NCBI RefSeq assembly: GCF_026247885.1
Contig: NZ_CP110921.1
Span: forward strand, 3,541,501 to 3,605,500
Direction: 5' to 3'
Length of the DNA: 64,000 bases
From: Methylococcus mesophilus
GTDB lineage: Bacteria > Pseudomonadota > Gammaproteobacteria > Methylococcales > Methylococcaceae
Shown here: positions 22,716 through 31,270 of the stretch, in pieces
How the letters are laid out: each line of letters starts with the position of its first letter
Position numbering within the stretch: the first letter of the stretch is position 1
Position numbers and translations under genes: made by a program
The notes under the pieces: model-generated
Databases searched by the model: none
Seen by the model: the letters and a program-made list of their open reading frames with translations, nothing else
What the model was told of the DNA's origin: nothing

Positions 22716-23636
22716 ATGGCAATGGACGATCGGGACGGGCAGATCTGGCTCGATGGGACGTGGCTTCCCTGGCGCGAAGCCAAGGTGCACGTTTTGACCC
22801 ACACGCTTCACTACGGCTGCGGCGTGTTCGAAGGCCTGCGCGCCTACCGCACGGAACGTGGCCCTTCGGTTTTCAGGCTCCGTGACCATACGGACCGTCT
22901 GTTCCGTTCGGCCCACATCATGAAGATGTCGATTCCGTTCGACAAGGACACTCTGGACCAAGCCCAGTTGGAGGCGGTGGCGCGGAATAATCTGGAAAGC
23001 GCCTATATCAGGCCGATGTGTTTTTTTGGCGCCGAAGGCATGGGTTTGCACGCTCACGGACTGGCGGTTCATGTGATGGTCGCCGCTTGGCAATGGGGCA
23101 GCTATCTGGGGGCCGAAAACATGGCTCGCGGCATCCGCGTGAGAACCTCGTCCTACGCCAGGAATCATGTCAACAGCATCATGTGCAAGGCCAAGGCGAA
23201 CGGAAACTATCTCAATTCGATCCTTGCCGTCCAGGAAGCGATCGAAGCCGGCTGTGACGAAGCGCTATTGCTGGACCACGAAGGCTACGTTGCCGAAGGA
23301 AGCGGTGAAAATATCTTCATCGTTCGCAAGGGAAAGCTCTATACGCCGGATCTGACCTCGGCACTGGAGGGCATCACGCGGGATACCGTGATGACTCTGG
23401 CTCAGGAACAAGGCCTGCAAGTCGTGGAAAAACGTATTACCCGTGACGAGGTTTACGTAGCCGACGAGGCATTCTTCACCGGGACGGCCGCCGAAGTCAC
23501 GCCGATCCGAGAGGTGGATGGGCGAGTGATCGGTGAAGGCGGGCGCGGACCGGTGACGGAAAAGCTGCAGGCGCTGTATTTCGATTATGTGCATGGGCGC
23601 CGTTCCGACCATGCCGAATGGCTGAGCTTCGTCTGA
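22716..23636 (+). CDS. ilvE: Branched-chain amino acid aminotransferase
   Basis: The 306-residue PLP enzyme of fold class IV performs the last step of Val, Leu and Ile synthesis. The ATG at 22716 follows GCAGGAGA. THTLHYGCGVFEGLRAY near residues 29-45 and the Lys-containing region NSIMCKAKANGNYLNS are typical, as are EGSGENIF and TGTAAEVTPIREVDGR. The open frame extends upstream into glnE but without a family match. Confidence 0.95.
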   Translation: MAMDDRDGQIWLDGTWLPWREAKVHVLTHTLHYGCGVFEGLRAYRTERGPSVFRLRDHTDRLFRSAHIMKMSIPFDKDTLDQAQLEAVARNNLESAYIRPMCFFGAEGMGLHAHGLAVHVMVAAWQWGSYLGAENMARGIRVRTSSYARNHVNSIMCKAKANGNYLNSILAVQEAIEAGCDEALLLDHEGYVAEGSGENIFIVRKGKLYTPDLTSALEGITRDTVMTLAQEQGLQVVEKRITRDEVYVADEAFFTGTAAEVTPIREVDGRVIGEGGRGPVTEKLQALYFDYVHGRRSDHAEWLSFV

Positions 23637-23656
23637 GGGCTCTCTCGGCTCAGCCA

Positions 23657-23687
23657 CGCGGCAGGTGGCTGTGTTCTGCCTGCCGCG
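23657..23687. terminator. Hairpin between convergent ilvE and degQ-like genes
   Basis: CGCGGCAGG (23657-23665) pairs with CCTGCCGCG (23679-23687), a 9-bp GC-rich stem with a 13-nt loop. It lies between two convergent genes and could stop transcription from both sides, though no long T run follows. Confidence 0.5.
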
Positions 23688-23704
23688 CAGTCCGTTTGTC
23701 CGTT

Positions 23705-25048
23705 CTACTTTAGCATCAGGAAGAAGGAGCCACTGCCCCGCTGAATGCTGAGGAGGAGCTCGGAGCGGCCCTTGGTGGCACCCTTCAGGTCGTCAAGCGT
23801 TCCGATTTCCTCGCGGTTTGCCATCACGATGACGTCCCCGGGGCGCAAGCCAGCCTGAAATGCGTACGACCCCGTGTGGATTTTCTCCACCTGCACGCCG
23901 TCCTCGCTGTTCTTGAGTACGACTCCGGAAAGTCTGGGATGGATTTTGCCGCCCTCCTCCTGAACCAGTTTGGGGGCGCGGATCGCCGCTTCACGTACCA
24001 CTCTTTCCCCCTTGTGCATCACCTCGACTCGGACCTCTTCGCCTATGGGTAGGAGGCCGATGGTATTGCGGACATCCGCGCTGTTCTTGACCGGTCGGTC
24101 ATTGATGCTGAGAACGACATCGCCGGCTTCCAGTCCTGCGGAAGCGGCGGGAGAGTCTTTTTGGATGCCGGTGACCACGGCGCCCTGGCTCTGGCTCAGT
24201 CCGAATGCCTGGGCGAGATCCGGCGTCAGGTCCTGGATGGTGATCCCGATCTGCCCGCGGCGGATTTCGCCCTTTTCGACCAGTTGGGTCATGATGCTTG
24301 AGGCCATGTTGGAGGGAATGGCGAACCCGATGCCGACGTTCCCTCCGGTAGGGGCGATGATGGCCGTATTCACGCCGACCAGTTCGCCGCGGAGATTGAT
24401 CAAGGCGCCTCCGGAATTGCCGGGATTGATCGAAGCGTCGGTCTGGATGAAATCCTCGTAGCCTTCGATGCCTAGCCCGGAACGCCCCAGGGCGCTGACG
24501 ATGCCGGAGGTCACGGTCTGTCCCAGGCCGAAGGGATTGCCGATGGCGACGACGAAATCGCCGACCTCGAGCTGGCTCGAGTCGCCGATGGGCAGTTCCG
24601 TCAGATTCTTGGGTTCGACCTTGATGACGGCCAGATCGGATTCGGGATCGGCTCCGACCAGCTTTGCGCTCAATTGGCGTCCGTCTCTTAGCGTCACACT
24701 TATCTCGTCCGCCTTGTCGATCACGTGGTTGTTGGTGAGGATGTAGCCCCGCCGGGCGTCGACGATGACGCCGGAGCCGAGGCTGGAGCTCTCTCGGCGC
24801 CTTGGCTGATTCGGAATCCCGAAGAAATGCCGGAAGAAGGGGTCTTGCATCAAGGGGTTTTCGGCGATTTCGATCTGAGTCTTCGTCGAGATGTTCACCA
24901 CCGCGGGCATGGCTTTTTTCAGCACGGGAGCGAGGCTGGGCATAGGCTGGCCATTGACGCTGGTGGGCAAATCCGCCCAGGCGGGGGGGCAGATGGACAA
25001 GCCGCTGGCGGCAAGGAGCAACAGGGCGCTGACGGATTTCATGCGCAT
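23705..25048 (-). CDS. Periplasmic serine protease, Do/DegQ family
   Basis: A 447-residue HtrA-type protease and chaperone for periplasmic quality control. It begins with a signal peptide ending near PPAWA. The catalytic triad is visible: H108 in TNNHVID, D138 in ESDLAVIKV and S212 in NPGNSGGALI. Two PDZ domains follow (about 255-345 and 355-447). The LA loop is shorter than in DegP, so DegQ/MucD is the better name. It ends convergently with ilvE. Confidence 0.93.
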   Translation of the reverse strand: MRMKSVSALLLLAASGLSICPPAWADLPTSVNGQPMPSLAPVLKKAMPAVVNISTKTQIEIAENPLMQDPFFRHFFGIPNQPRRRESSSLGSGVIVDARRGYILTNNHVIDKADEISVTLRDGRQLSAKLVGADPESDLAVIKVEPKNLTELPIGDSSQLEVGDFVVAIGNPFGLGQTVTSGIVSALGRSGLGIEGYEDFIQTDASINPGNSGGALINLRGELVGVNTAIIAPTGGNVGIGFAIPSNMASSIMTQLVEKGEIRRGQIGITIQDLTPDLAQAFGLSQSQGAVVTGIQKDSPAASAGLEAGDVVLSINDRPVKNSADVRNTIGLLPIGEEVRVEVMHKGERVVREAAIRAPKLVQEEGGKIHPRLSGVVLKNSEDGVQVEKIHTGSYAFQAGLRPGDVIVMANREEIGTLDDLKGATKGRSELLLSIQRGSGSFFLMLK

Positions 25049-25243
25049 GGAATTACCTCCATCATATTTTTCTGCACGAAGTGGCGTGAGGGTCCGAAGT
25101 CTAGCTAAATGCCAGCTCGCGCTGCGGCGAACGGGATACTGAGAATATGGGACGTCTGTAGTGCGATAACAATGTCGAAAAGATGGCCCGCTAATGGGGC
25201 CGTGCCGGTTCGTCCGGGCGCCCGCGCCGGGATTCGGGGAGAA

Positions 25244-25600
25244 TCAGGCTTTGAGTGTGCTCTGGTCGGCGCCGGGAGCGGCGCTGTCCCGCTGAGTTTC
25301 GAGCCAAGTCAGCGACTGGCGCGCCGCGGCTGTCCCGTCCTGGAGTCCTTTGGCGATCAGCTGCCGTCCCGGTATGAGCTTGCCCAGCACCAGTGCGCTG
25401 AGGACGACGCCGAAGGAAAGGCAGTAGACCGACCCGTAGACCGCCTTGGCGATCAGGCCGGGTTTGGCGGGTCCGTGGAATGCATCGGCCGGAGTAGTTG
25501 AAGGGGCCGAGGCGCGTGCGGTCTTTTCTTCTGTCGCCGATACCAGGCTCAGAACAGGCCCGCGTGGCTTGGACGTAATGGGTACGACTTTCTTGGCCAT
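25244..25600 (-). CDS. Small membrane protein downstream of ParA
   Basis: The frame gives 118 residues from the ATG at 25600, four bases after the parA-like stop; five further codons are open upstream. The N-terminal half is polar and Ser/Pro/Ala-rich. One or two hydrophobic segments lie around KAVYGSVYCLSFGVVLSALV. I do not recognise a family. The close coupling with an orphan ParA suggests it could be a membrane anchor or cargo for that ATPase; this is inference only. Confidence 0.7.
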   Translation of the reverse strand: MAKKVVPITSKPRGPVLSLVSATEEKTARASAPSTTPADAFHGPAKPGLIAKAVYGSVYCLSFGVVLSALVLGKLIPGRQLIAKGLQDGTAAARQSLTWLETQRDSAAPGADQSTLKA

Positions 25601-25604
25601 GGCC

Positions 25605-26228
25605 CTATTCCTCAACTAGTTCACGAACGAGCGCTTTGATTTCCCTGGCTGCCGGTCCCTTGCTGTCGAACTCGAGTACGGAAAGTCCGGACGCGGCACT
25701 TTCGGCATAGGCAACCCTCTGATTTACCGCGGTTTCCGCTACTGGGAAAGGGTAGTCCCTGAGCGCTTCGGCCACATCGCGACCGATAGCCGTATTCACG
25801 ATTTTCCGGTTGACGATGAATCGCCCTTTCAGGCGTTCCTTGTATATCATAACCTCTTGGATCAACTTGACAATCTCGTCGGCAGCCCAGACGTCGTAAG
25901 GGGATGGCTGGACCGGGATGAGGACGAGGTCGGAGGCCATGATGGCCGACCGGGCGAGTTCATTGACCCGGGGGGGGCCGTCGATGATGACGTAGTCATA
26001 GCTGCAAGCGAGCTCCGGAACGTCCTTGTGCAAAGTCGGTTTGGCCATGCCGACGACGGGAAACAGAGTGTCACCCTGCCGGGTCGATTGCCAGTCCAGT
26101 GCGCTGCCCTGCGGATCGGCATCGATGAGGAGGGTACGCTTGCCCGACAAGGCCAAGGCGGCAGCTATGTTGACCGACAAGGTGGTCTTGCCGACGCCGC
26201 CTTTTTGGTTGAGAACGCCGATGATCAT
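25605..26228 (-). CDS. ParA/MinD-type ATPase (orphan)
   Basis: A 207-residue deviant-Walker ATPase: KGGVGKTT at residues 9-16, LLIDADPQGSALDW and YVIIDGPPR. It has the short ParF/ParA type length without an N-terminal DNA-binding domain. No ParB gene or rRNA-like parS repeats are next to it, and it is not beside gidA/parB, so it is not the chromosomal segregation ParA. The partner gene downstream encodes a membrane protein. Such orphan ATPases position varied cargoes on the nucleoid or membrane. Confidence 0.88.
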   Translation of the reverse strand: MIIGVLNQKGGVGKTTLSVNIAAALALSGKRTLLIDADPQGSALDWQSTRQGDTLFPVVGMAKPTLHKDVPELACSYDYVIIDGPPRVNELARSAIMASDLVLIPVQPSPYDVWAADEIVKLIQEVMIYKERLKGRFIVNRKIVNTAIGRDVAEALRDYPFPVAETAVNQRVAYAESAASGLSVLEFDSKGPAAREIKALVRELVEE

Positions 26229-26398
26229 ACGGGGGTGCCGTTCCGCGGGAAGTACGGTATGGCTATGTATGCTAGTCGATTCCGGCTACGGTTGCATCGG
26301 CGGCGGTGCCGAACCGTCTGAATATGCTGATGACCTGAAATGGAGGGGGATGCGCACGCAGGCTTGGGCCGCGCGCGCATCTGTAATGCCGGAGACCG

Positions 26399-26554
26399 TT
26401 ATTTGATCTTGGCTTCTTTGTACATGACGTGCTTGCGCACGACCGGATCGAATTTTTTGATTTCCATCTTTTCCGGCATGGTGCGCTTGTTCTTGGTAGT
26501 CGTGTAGAAGTGACCGGTGCCGGCGCTGGACACCAACTTGATCTTGTCACGCAT
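26399..26554 (-). CDS. rpmG: 50S ribosomal protein L33 (cysteine-free type)
   Basis: A 51-residue protein, starting [20 protein letters not shown] and ending KEAKIK. It lacks the CxxC pairs of the zinc-binding form. It lies 19 nt after rpmB on the same strand. Confidence 0.95.
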   Translation of the reverse strand: MRDKIKLVSSAGTGHFYTTTKNKRTMPEKMEIKKFDPVVRKHVMYKEAKIK

Positions 26555-26573
26555 GGCTCATCGCTCCTGCAGA

Positions 26574-26810
26574 TTAAACTCTTTCGCCGCGCTTGCGGAT
26601 GTCTGCCAGGACGGCGTCGATCCCGCACTTGTCGATGACCCTCAAGCCGTGGCTCGAGACCTTGAGGCGAACCCAGCGATTTTCGCTCTCGACCCAGAAA
26701 CGGCGTTCGTGCAGGTTGGGGTTGAACAGTCTTTTCGTCTTGTTGTTAGCGTGGGAAACGTTATGGCCTACAATACGTCGCTTCCCCGTAACCTGACATA
26801 CCTTGGACAT
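26574..26810 (-). CDS. rpmB: 50S ribosomal protein L28
   Basis: A 78-residue protein starting [20 protein letters not shown], with [18 protein letters not shown]. It carries a single Cys, so it is the zinc-free form. It forms the usual rpmB-rpmG pair with its own promoter upstream. Confidence 0.97.
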   Translation of the reverse strand: MSKVCQVTGKRRIVGHNVSHANNKTKRLFNPNLHERRFWVESENRWVRLKVSSHGLRVIDKCGIDAVLADIRKRGERV

Positions 26811-26850
26811 GGCTTACCTCAATGTCGGCTTGCAGGGTGGAAAAACGTGC

Positions 26851-26879
26851 TTTATAAGGGTTTGACGGCATTTAGTCAA
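26851..26879 (-). promoter_or_regulatory. Promoter of rpmB-rpmG
   Basis: Read on the minus strand, TTGACT (26879-26874), a 17-nt spacer and TATAAA (26856-26851) form a strong sigma70 promoter about 40 nt before the rpmB start. Confidence 0.8.
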
Positions 26880-26904
26880 CAGTGAGAGTGGTTCGGGGGA
26901 AGCG

Positions 26905-27879
26905 ATGACATTGAAGCTCGGGATCGTGATGGATCCGATCGGCAAGATCAAGATCGGCAAGGACAGCAGCTTCGCGATGTTGCTGGAAGCTCAGGCGCGG
27001 GGCTGGGAGCTCTTCTACATGGAACTGAACGATCTTTACCTGCGTGATGGCCGTGCCCATGCACGGGTCAGGCACCTTCAGGTCGAGCGCGATTACGTCC
27101 GCTGGTTCGAGTTTCTGGACGAGCGGGACATCGCGCTGGACACGCTCGACGTCATTCTGATGCGCAAGGATCCGCCCTTCGACCAGGAATACATCTATGC
27201 GACCTATCTGCTCGAATGCGCCGAGAGCCGGGGCGTGTATGTGGTCAACCGGCCGCGCTCGCTGCGGGATGCCAACGAGAAGCTGTTCACCGCCTGGTTC
27301 CCCCAATGCTGCGCGCCGACGCTGGTCGCCCGCGAGGCAGGCCGCGTCCGTGAATTTCTCCGCGAACATGGCGAGATCGTCCTGAAGCCGCTCGACGGCA
27401 TGGGCGGAGCCTCGATCTTCCGGGTCGCCGAAGGCGATCACAACCTGAGCGTCATTCTCGAAACCATGACTCAGCACAATCGGCGTTTCGTGATGGCCCA
27501 GCGATATCTTCCGGAAATCCGGGATGGCGACAAGCGGATACTCGTCGTCAACGGCGAAGCGGTCCCCTATGCCCTGGCGCGCATCCCCGCCCACGGCGAA
27601 AGCCGGGGCAATCTGGCGGCCGGCGGGCGGGCGGAAGGGAGGGAGCTGACCGAGCGGGACCGCTGGATCGTGTCGCAGGTCGGGCCCACCCTGCGCCAGC
27701 GCGGTCTGGTATTTACCGGTCTCGATGTCATCGGCGATTACCTCACCGAGGTCAACGTCACCAGCCCGACCTGCATCCAGGAGCTGGACACGCTGTTCGG
27801 CCTGAACATCAGCGCCATGCTCATGGACCACATCGAGTCGGTCGTGTCCGGGGCGGACCGGGCCCGCGATGTCGCTTGA
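26905..27879 (+). CDS. gshB: Glutathione synthetase
   Basis: The 324-residue ATP-grasp ligase joins gamma-glutamylcysteine and glycine. It starts TLKLGIVMDPIGKIKIGKDS, with VLKPLDGMGGASIFRV in the ATP-grasp region and VNVTSPTCIQELD near the end. It heads a plus-strand series in the same order as in Pseudomonas (gshB-tonB-yqgE-ruvX-pyrR-pyrB-pyrC'). Confidence 0.97.
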   Translation: MTLKLGIVMDPIGKIKIGKDSSFAMLLEAQARGWELFYMELNDLYLRDGRAHARVRHLQVERDYVRWFEFLDERDIALDTLDVILMRKDPPFDQEYIYATYLLECAESRGVYVVNRPRSLRDANEKLFTAWFPQCCAPTLVAREAGRVREFLREHGEIVLKPLDGMGGASIFRVAEGDHNLSVILETMTQHNRRFVMAQRYLPEIRDGDKRILVVNGEAVPYALARIPAHGESRGNLAAGGRAEGRELTERDRWIVSQVGPTLRQRGLVFTGLDVIGDYLTEVNVTSPTCIQELDTLFGLNISAMLMDHIESVVSGADRARDVA

Positions 27880-28711
27880 GTCGCACGACCAAAGCCGCCT
27901 GCTGCTCGCGCTGCTGATCGCGTTCGCGATGCATGCGGCGGTGATTCTCGGTCTGAATGCCAAGCCCGCCGCGACATCGCAAGATACGCCCAGGGCTTTC
28001 GACGTGACGCTGCTGCGGCTGCCCGCGCCCGATGCGCCGAAACGGGCGGAACATCTGGCGGCGGAGAACCAGCGTGGCGACGACAAGCCGGATCGGGCGG
28101 AGCCGTTGCCGGGTAGCAGCGCGGAAAAAATGGCGGAACCGGCGCAGGGAAAAGCGTCGCGACCGGCGACCGAGCGTCCTCCGCGGAAGCCCGTGCTGAA
28201 AAGCCCCCGGGTTGAACGGTCCGCCAAGCCCGCGCCCGAGCCCGAACTTGAAGCCGCTCCGCCGGCTCATATTTCCGCCGAATCCTTGAGCCGGCAGATC
28301 GCTGAATTCGGTGCGGCCTATGTGCGGCAGCAGGAGGAAGCGCCGCACCCGCGGATGGTGTATATCAATTCGGTCAATGCCCATAAATACAAGGCGGCGG
28401 CTTACGAGCGGGCTTGGCAGGACAAGATCGAGCGCATCGGCAACTTGAATTACCCCGAGGAAGCGCGCCGCAAGAACCTGACGGGCAGTCTGCTGCTGAG
28501 CGTAGTCCTGCGGCCCGACGGAAGCGTCCACAAGGTACAGGTGCGGCGTTCCTCCGGGGAGCAGGCGCTGGATGATGCGGCGGTGAGGATCGTCCAGCTC
28601 GCGGCGCCGTTTGCACCGTTTCCGGTGGAGCTGCGGGAGGAGGCCGATATGCTGGTGATCACCCGCACCTGGAAGTTCTTGAACGGCACGCGTCTGGAGA
28701 CCGCGCCGTAG
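27869..28711 (+). CDS. TonB-family energy transducer
   Basis: A 280-residue protein. An N-terminal membrane anchor (residues about 10-30, LLLALLIAFAMHAAVILGL) is followed by a Pro/Ala/Glu-rich periplasmic spacer and a C-terminal TonB domain (about 195-275; LRPDGSVHKVQVRRSSGEQA). It overlaps gshB by 11 nt. It could power the TonB-dependent receptor encoded at 34.3 kb, but ExbB/ExbD are not in the window. Confidence 0.88.
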   Translation: MSLESHDQSRLLLALLIAFAMHAAVILGLNAKPAATSQDTPRAFDVTLLRLPAPDAPKRAEHLAAENQRGDDKPDRAEPLPGSSAEKMAEPAQGKASRPATERPPRKPVLKSPRVERSAKPAPEPELEAAPPAHISAESLSRQIAEFGAAYVRQQEEAPHPRMVYINSVNAHKYKAAAYERAWQDKIERIGNLNYPEEARRKNLTGSLLLSVVLRPDGSVHKVQVRRSSGEQALDDAAVRIVQLAAPFAPFPVELREEADMLVITRTWKFLNGTRLETAP

Positions 28712-28756
28712 TTTGCCGCTTGCGGCGCCGTTGCAGGAGCGCCGATACTAATCACG

Positions 28757-29323
28757 ATGAACCAGGAAACAGCATTTCTCGCCAACCATTTTCTGATCGC
28801 CATGCCGGGCTTGGCCGATCCGCATTTTGCGAAAACCGTGACCTTGCTCTGTCAGCACAACGCGGACGGCGCTCTCGGCATCATCATCAACCGTCCGTCC
28901 GAACTCAAGCTGGGCGACGTTATGCGGCAGATGGAGATCGAAATGAAAACCGCCGAGATGGGCGATCTGCCGGTGTATTTCGGCGGCCCTGTGCATCCGG
29001 AGCGCGGCTTCATTTTGCACGAGCCGGCAACGGTCTGGGCTTCCACCCTGGTGGTTTCCGATCGCCTGGCATTGACGACGTCCAGAGACATTCTGGAAGC
29101 GGTCGGGCGGGGCGAAGGGCCGAGCCGCATGCTGCTGGCTCTGGGCTACGCCGGCTGGGGCCAGGGCCAGCTCGAGCGCGAAATCATCGAAAATTCATGG
29201 CTCAACGCGCCGTCGGACAACGCGGTCATTTTTGAGCATCCGCCGGTGCGGCGCTGGAAGGCCGCGGCGGATCTCGTGGGCATCGACATCTCGCTGTTGA
29301 CCAGCCAAGCGGGTCATGGCTGA
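28757..29323 (+). CDS. yqgE: YqgE/AlgH family protein
   Basis: A 188-residue protein with the family start LANHFLIAMPGLADPHFAKT and the GIIINRP motif. Members are called AlgH in Pseudomonas; the biochemical function is unknown. It overlaps ruvX by 8 nt, as in many gammaproteobacteria. Confidence 0.93.
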   Translation: MNQETAFLANHFLIAMPGLADPHFAKTVTLLCQHNADGALGIIINRPSELKLGDVMRQMEIEMKTAEMGDLPVYFGGPVHPERGFILHEPATVWASTLVVSDRLALTTSRDILEAVGRGEGPSRMLLALGYAGWGQGQLEREIIENSWLNAPSDNAVIFEHPPVRRWKAAADLVGIDISLLTSQAGHG

Positions 29324-29771
29324 AGCGCCGCCCGACTCGCGCGGTGCCACTTATCTCGGTTTCGACTTCGGCGAGAGGAACATCGGGGTTGCGGTCGGGC
29401 AATCGGTCACAGGCACTGCGGCGCCGCTTCGGACCCTGCGGGCGCAGCCGACCGCGCAGTTCTGGGCCGCCATTTCCGAACTGATCGCGCAATGGCAGCC
29501 CGCGGGCCTCGTCGTCGGCCTGTCCCATCAGCAGGACGGCAGCGAAAACCCCATCACGGCGCCGACCTTGCGCTTCTGCAGGCAGCTCGAAGGCCGTTAC
29601 CGGCTCCCGGTGCATACGGTGGACGAGACGCTCACCACGGCCGAGTCGCGCACCCATTTTTATCAGCGCCGCCGCCGGAAATCGGTCGAGTTCGAGCAGG
29701 TGAAGGACGAAATGGCGGCGCAACTGATCCTGCAAACCTGGTTTTCACTTGATAAGGCATCACCGAGGTAA
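29316..29771 (+). CDS. ruvX: RuvX/YqgF family Holliday-junction resolvase-like nuclease
   Basis: A 151-residue RNase H-fold protein. LGFDFGERNIGVAVG at residues about 14-28 carries the first catalytic Asp, and VDETLTTAESR the Glu region. In E. coli YqgF is needed for 16S rRNA 5'-end maturation. pyrR begins 3 nt after its stop. Confidence 0.93.
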   Translation: MAEAPPDSRGATYLGFDFGERNIGVAVGQSVTGTAAPLRTLRAQPTAQFWAAISELIAQWQPAGLVVGLSHQQDGSENPITAPTLRFCRQLEGRYRLPVHTVDETLTTAESRTHFYQRRRRKSVEFEQVKDEMAAQLILQTWFSLDKASPR

Positions 29772-29774
29772 TAC

Positions 29775-30287
29775 ATGAGTCAAGCGGATCTCGACGTCGA
29801 AACGCTGCTGGCGCGTCTGGAAGCTTCATTGCGGGAGGAACTCGTCCGGCGCCGGGTCGACGATCCGGCCATGATCGGCGTCCACACGGGCGGGGCTTGG
29901 ATCGCGGAAATCTTGCATCGGCGTTTGGGGTTCTCCGAGCCGCTGGGGTATCTGGATATTTCCTTCTATCGGGACGATTACCCGCAATCGGGCATGAATC
30001 CGGACGTGCGGGCGAGCAAGCTGCCTTTTCGCGTCGACGGCCGGAACATCGTGCTGATCGACGACGTGCTGTACACCGGCCGTACCGTGCGCGCCGCGTT
30101 GAACGAGATCTTCGACTACGGCCGTCCGGCGGAGATCGTGCTCGGCGTGTTGATCGATCGCAACGGGAGGCAGATTCCGATCCAGGCTGACTGCATCGGC
30201 GGGCGGGTGGAGCTGGAGCCGGGGCAGCGCATCAAGCTCGTCGGTCCCGAGCCCTTGCAGCTGACGATTCGTGCGGGGGGGCGATGA
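29775..30287 (+). CDS. pyrR: Bifunctional pyrimidine regulator / uracil phosphoribosyltransferase PyrR
   Basis: A 170-residue PRTase-fold protein with the PRPP-binding motif [17 protein letters not shown]. In Bacillus PyrR binds pyr mRNA; in Pseudomonas the homologue affects pyr genes. I see no clear PyrR anti-antiterminator in the few bases around the gene. It overlaps pyrB by 4 nt. Confidence 0.95.
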   Translation: MSQADLDVETLLARLEASLREELVRRRVDDPAMIGVHTGGAWIAEILHRRLGFSEPLGYLDISFYRDDYPQSGMNPDVRASKLPFRVDGRNIVLIDDVLYTGRTVRAALNEIFDYGRPAEIVLGVLIDRNGRQIPIQADCIGGRVELEPGQRIKLVGPEPLQLTIRAGGR

Positions 30288-31270
30288 GCGCGACGGCCGC
30301 CGCTGATATCCAGCTCGATGCTTCCGGGCGTCTGCGCCATTTCCTGACGGTCGAAGGGCTGAGCCGGGAGCTGCTGGTCCGGATCATGGACACGGCCGAA
30401 TCCTTCGCCGGCGTGACGGCGCAGAACGTCAAGAAGGTGCCTCTGCTGCGCGGCAAGACCGTGGTCAATCTGTTCTTCGAAAACAGCACGCGGACCCGGA
30501 CGACCTTCGAACTCGCCGCCAAGCGCTTGTCCGCCGACGTCCTCAACATCAACATCGCCACCTCTGCGACCTCCAAGGGCGAAAGCCTGCTCGACACCGT
30601 CCGCAACCTGGAGGCGATGCACGTCGACATGTTCGTGGTGCGCCATGCCCAGAGCGGCGCCGCCCATTTCATCGCCCGCCATGTTGCGCCCCACATCAGC
30701 GTGCTCAATGCGGGTGACGGCCGTCATGCCCACCCGACCCAGGCCATGCTGGACGTGTTCACGATCCGGCGTTGCAAGGGCGAATTCGCCGGCCTCAAGG
30801 TGGCCATCGTCGGCGACATCCTGCATTCCCGGGTGGCGCGTTCGGAGATCTGGGCGCTCAATACGCTGGGTGTGGATGAGGTGCGGGTGGTGGCGCCCAA
30901 GACTCTGCTGCCGGCCCACGTCGAAGCCTTGGGCGTGGTGCCTTACCATGATCTGAGCGAGGGATTGCGCGACGTCGACGTGGTGATCATGTTGCGCTTG
31001 CAGCTCGAGCGCATGGGCAGCGCGTTCATTCCGTCCGAACACGAATATTTCCAGCGCTTCGGCCTGACCGAAAGGCGTCTGGAGAAAGCCAGGCCGGACG
31101 CCATCGTCATGCATCCCGGGCCGATCAACCGCGGCATCGAAATCGATTCAGCGATCGCCGACGGTCCCCGTTCCGTGATCCTCCCGCAGGTGACGAACGG
31201 CATCGCGGTGCGCATGGCGGTGATGTCCATGGCCATGCACGCCGGTCCGGACAGGGAGGTGGCGGCATGA
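30284..31270 (+). CDS. pyrB: Aspartate carbamoyltransferase catalytic subunit
   Basis: The 328-residue enzyme performs the committed step of pyrimidine synthesis. [15 protein letters not shown] near residue 65 is the carbamoyl-phosphate site and [13 protein letters not shown] lies near the C terminus. There is no pyrI; in Pseudomonas the partner is the inactive PyrC' encoded next, and the 4-nt overlap with that gene fits such a complex. Confidence 0.97.
   Translation: MSATAAADIQLDASGRLRHFLTVEGLSRELLVRIMDTAESFAGVTAQNVKKVPLLRGKTVVNLFFENSTRTRTTFELAAKRLSADVLNINIATSATSKGESLLDTVRNLEAMHVDMFVVRHAQSGAAHFIARHVAPHISVLNAGDGRHAHPTQAMLDVFTIRRCKGEFAGLKVAIVGDILHSRVARSEIWALNTLGVDEVRVVAPKTLLPAHVEALGVVPYHDLSEGLRDVDVVIMLRLQLERMGSAFIPSEHEYFQRFGLTERRLEKARPDAIVMHPGPINRGIEIDSAIADGPRSVILPQVTNGIAVRMAVMSMAMHAGPDREVAA

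Noticed and set aside
25605-26228. Calling the ParA protein the chromosome-partition ATPase
   Set aside because: No parB, parS-like sites or gidA/gidB neighbours; the partner is a membrane protein.
26872-28227. 451-codon open frame antisense to gshB and tonB
   Set aside because: Opposite two recognised genes; no domain seen.
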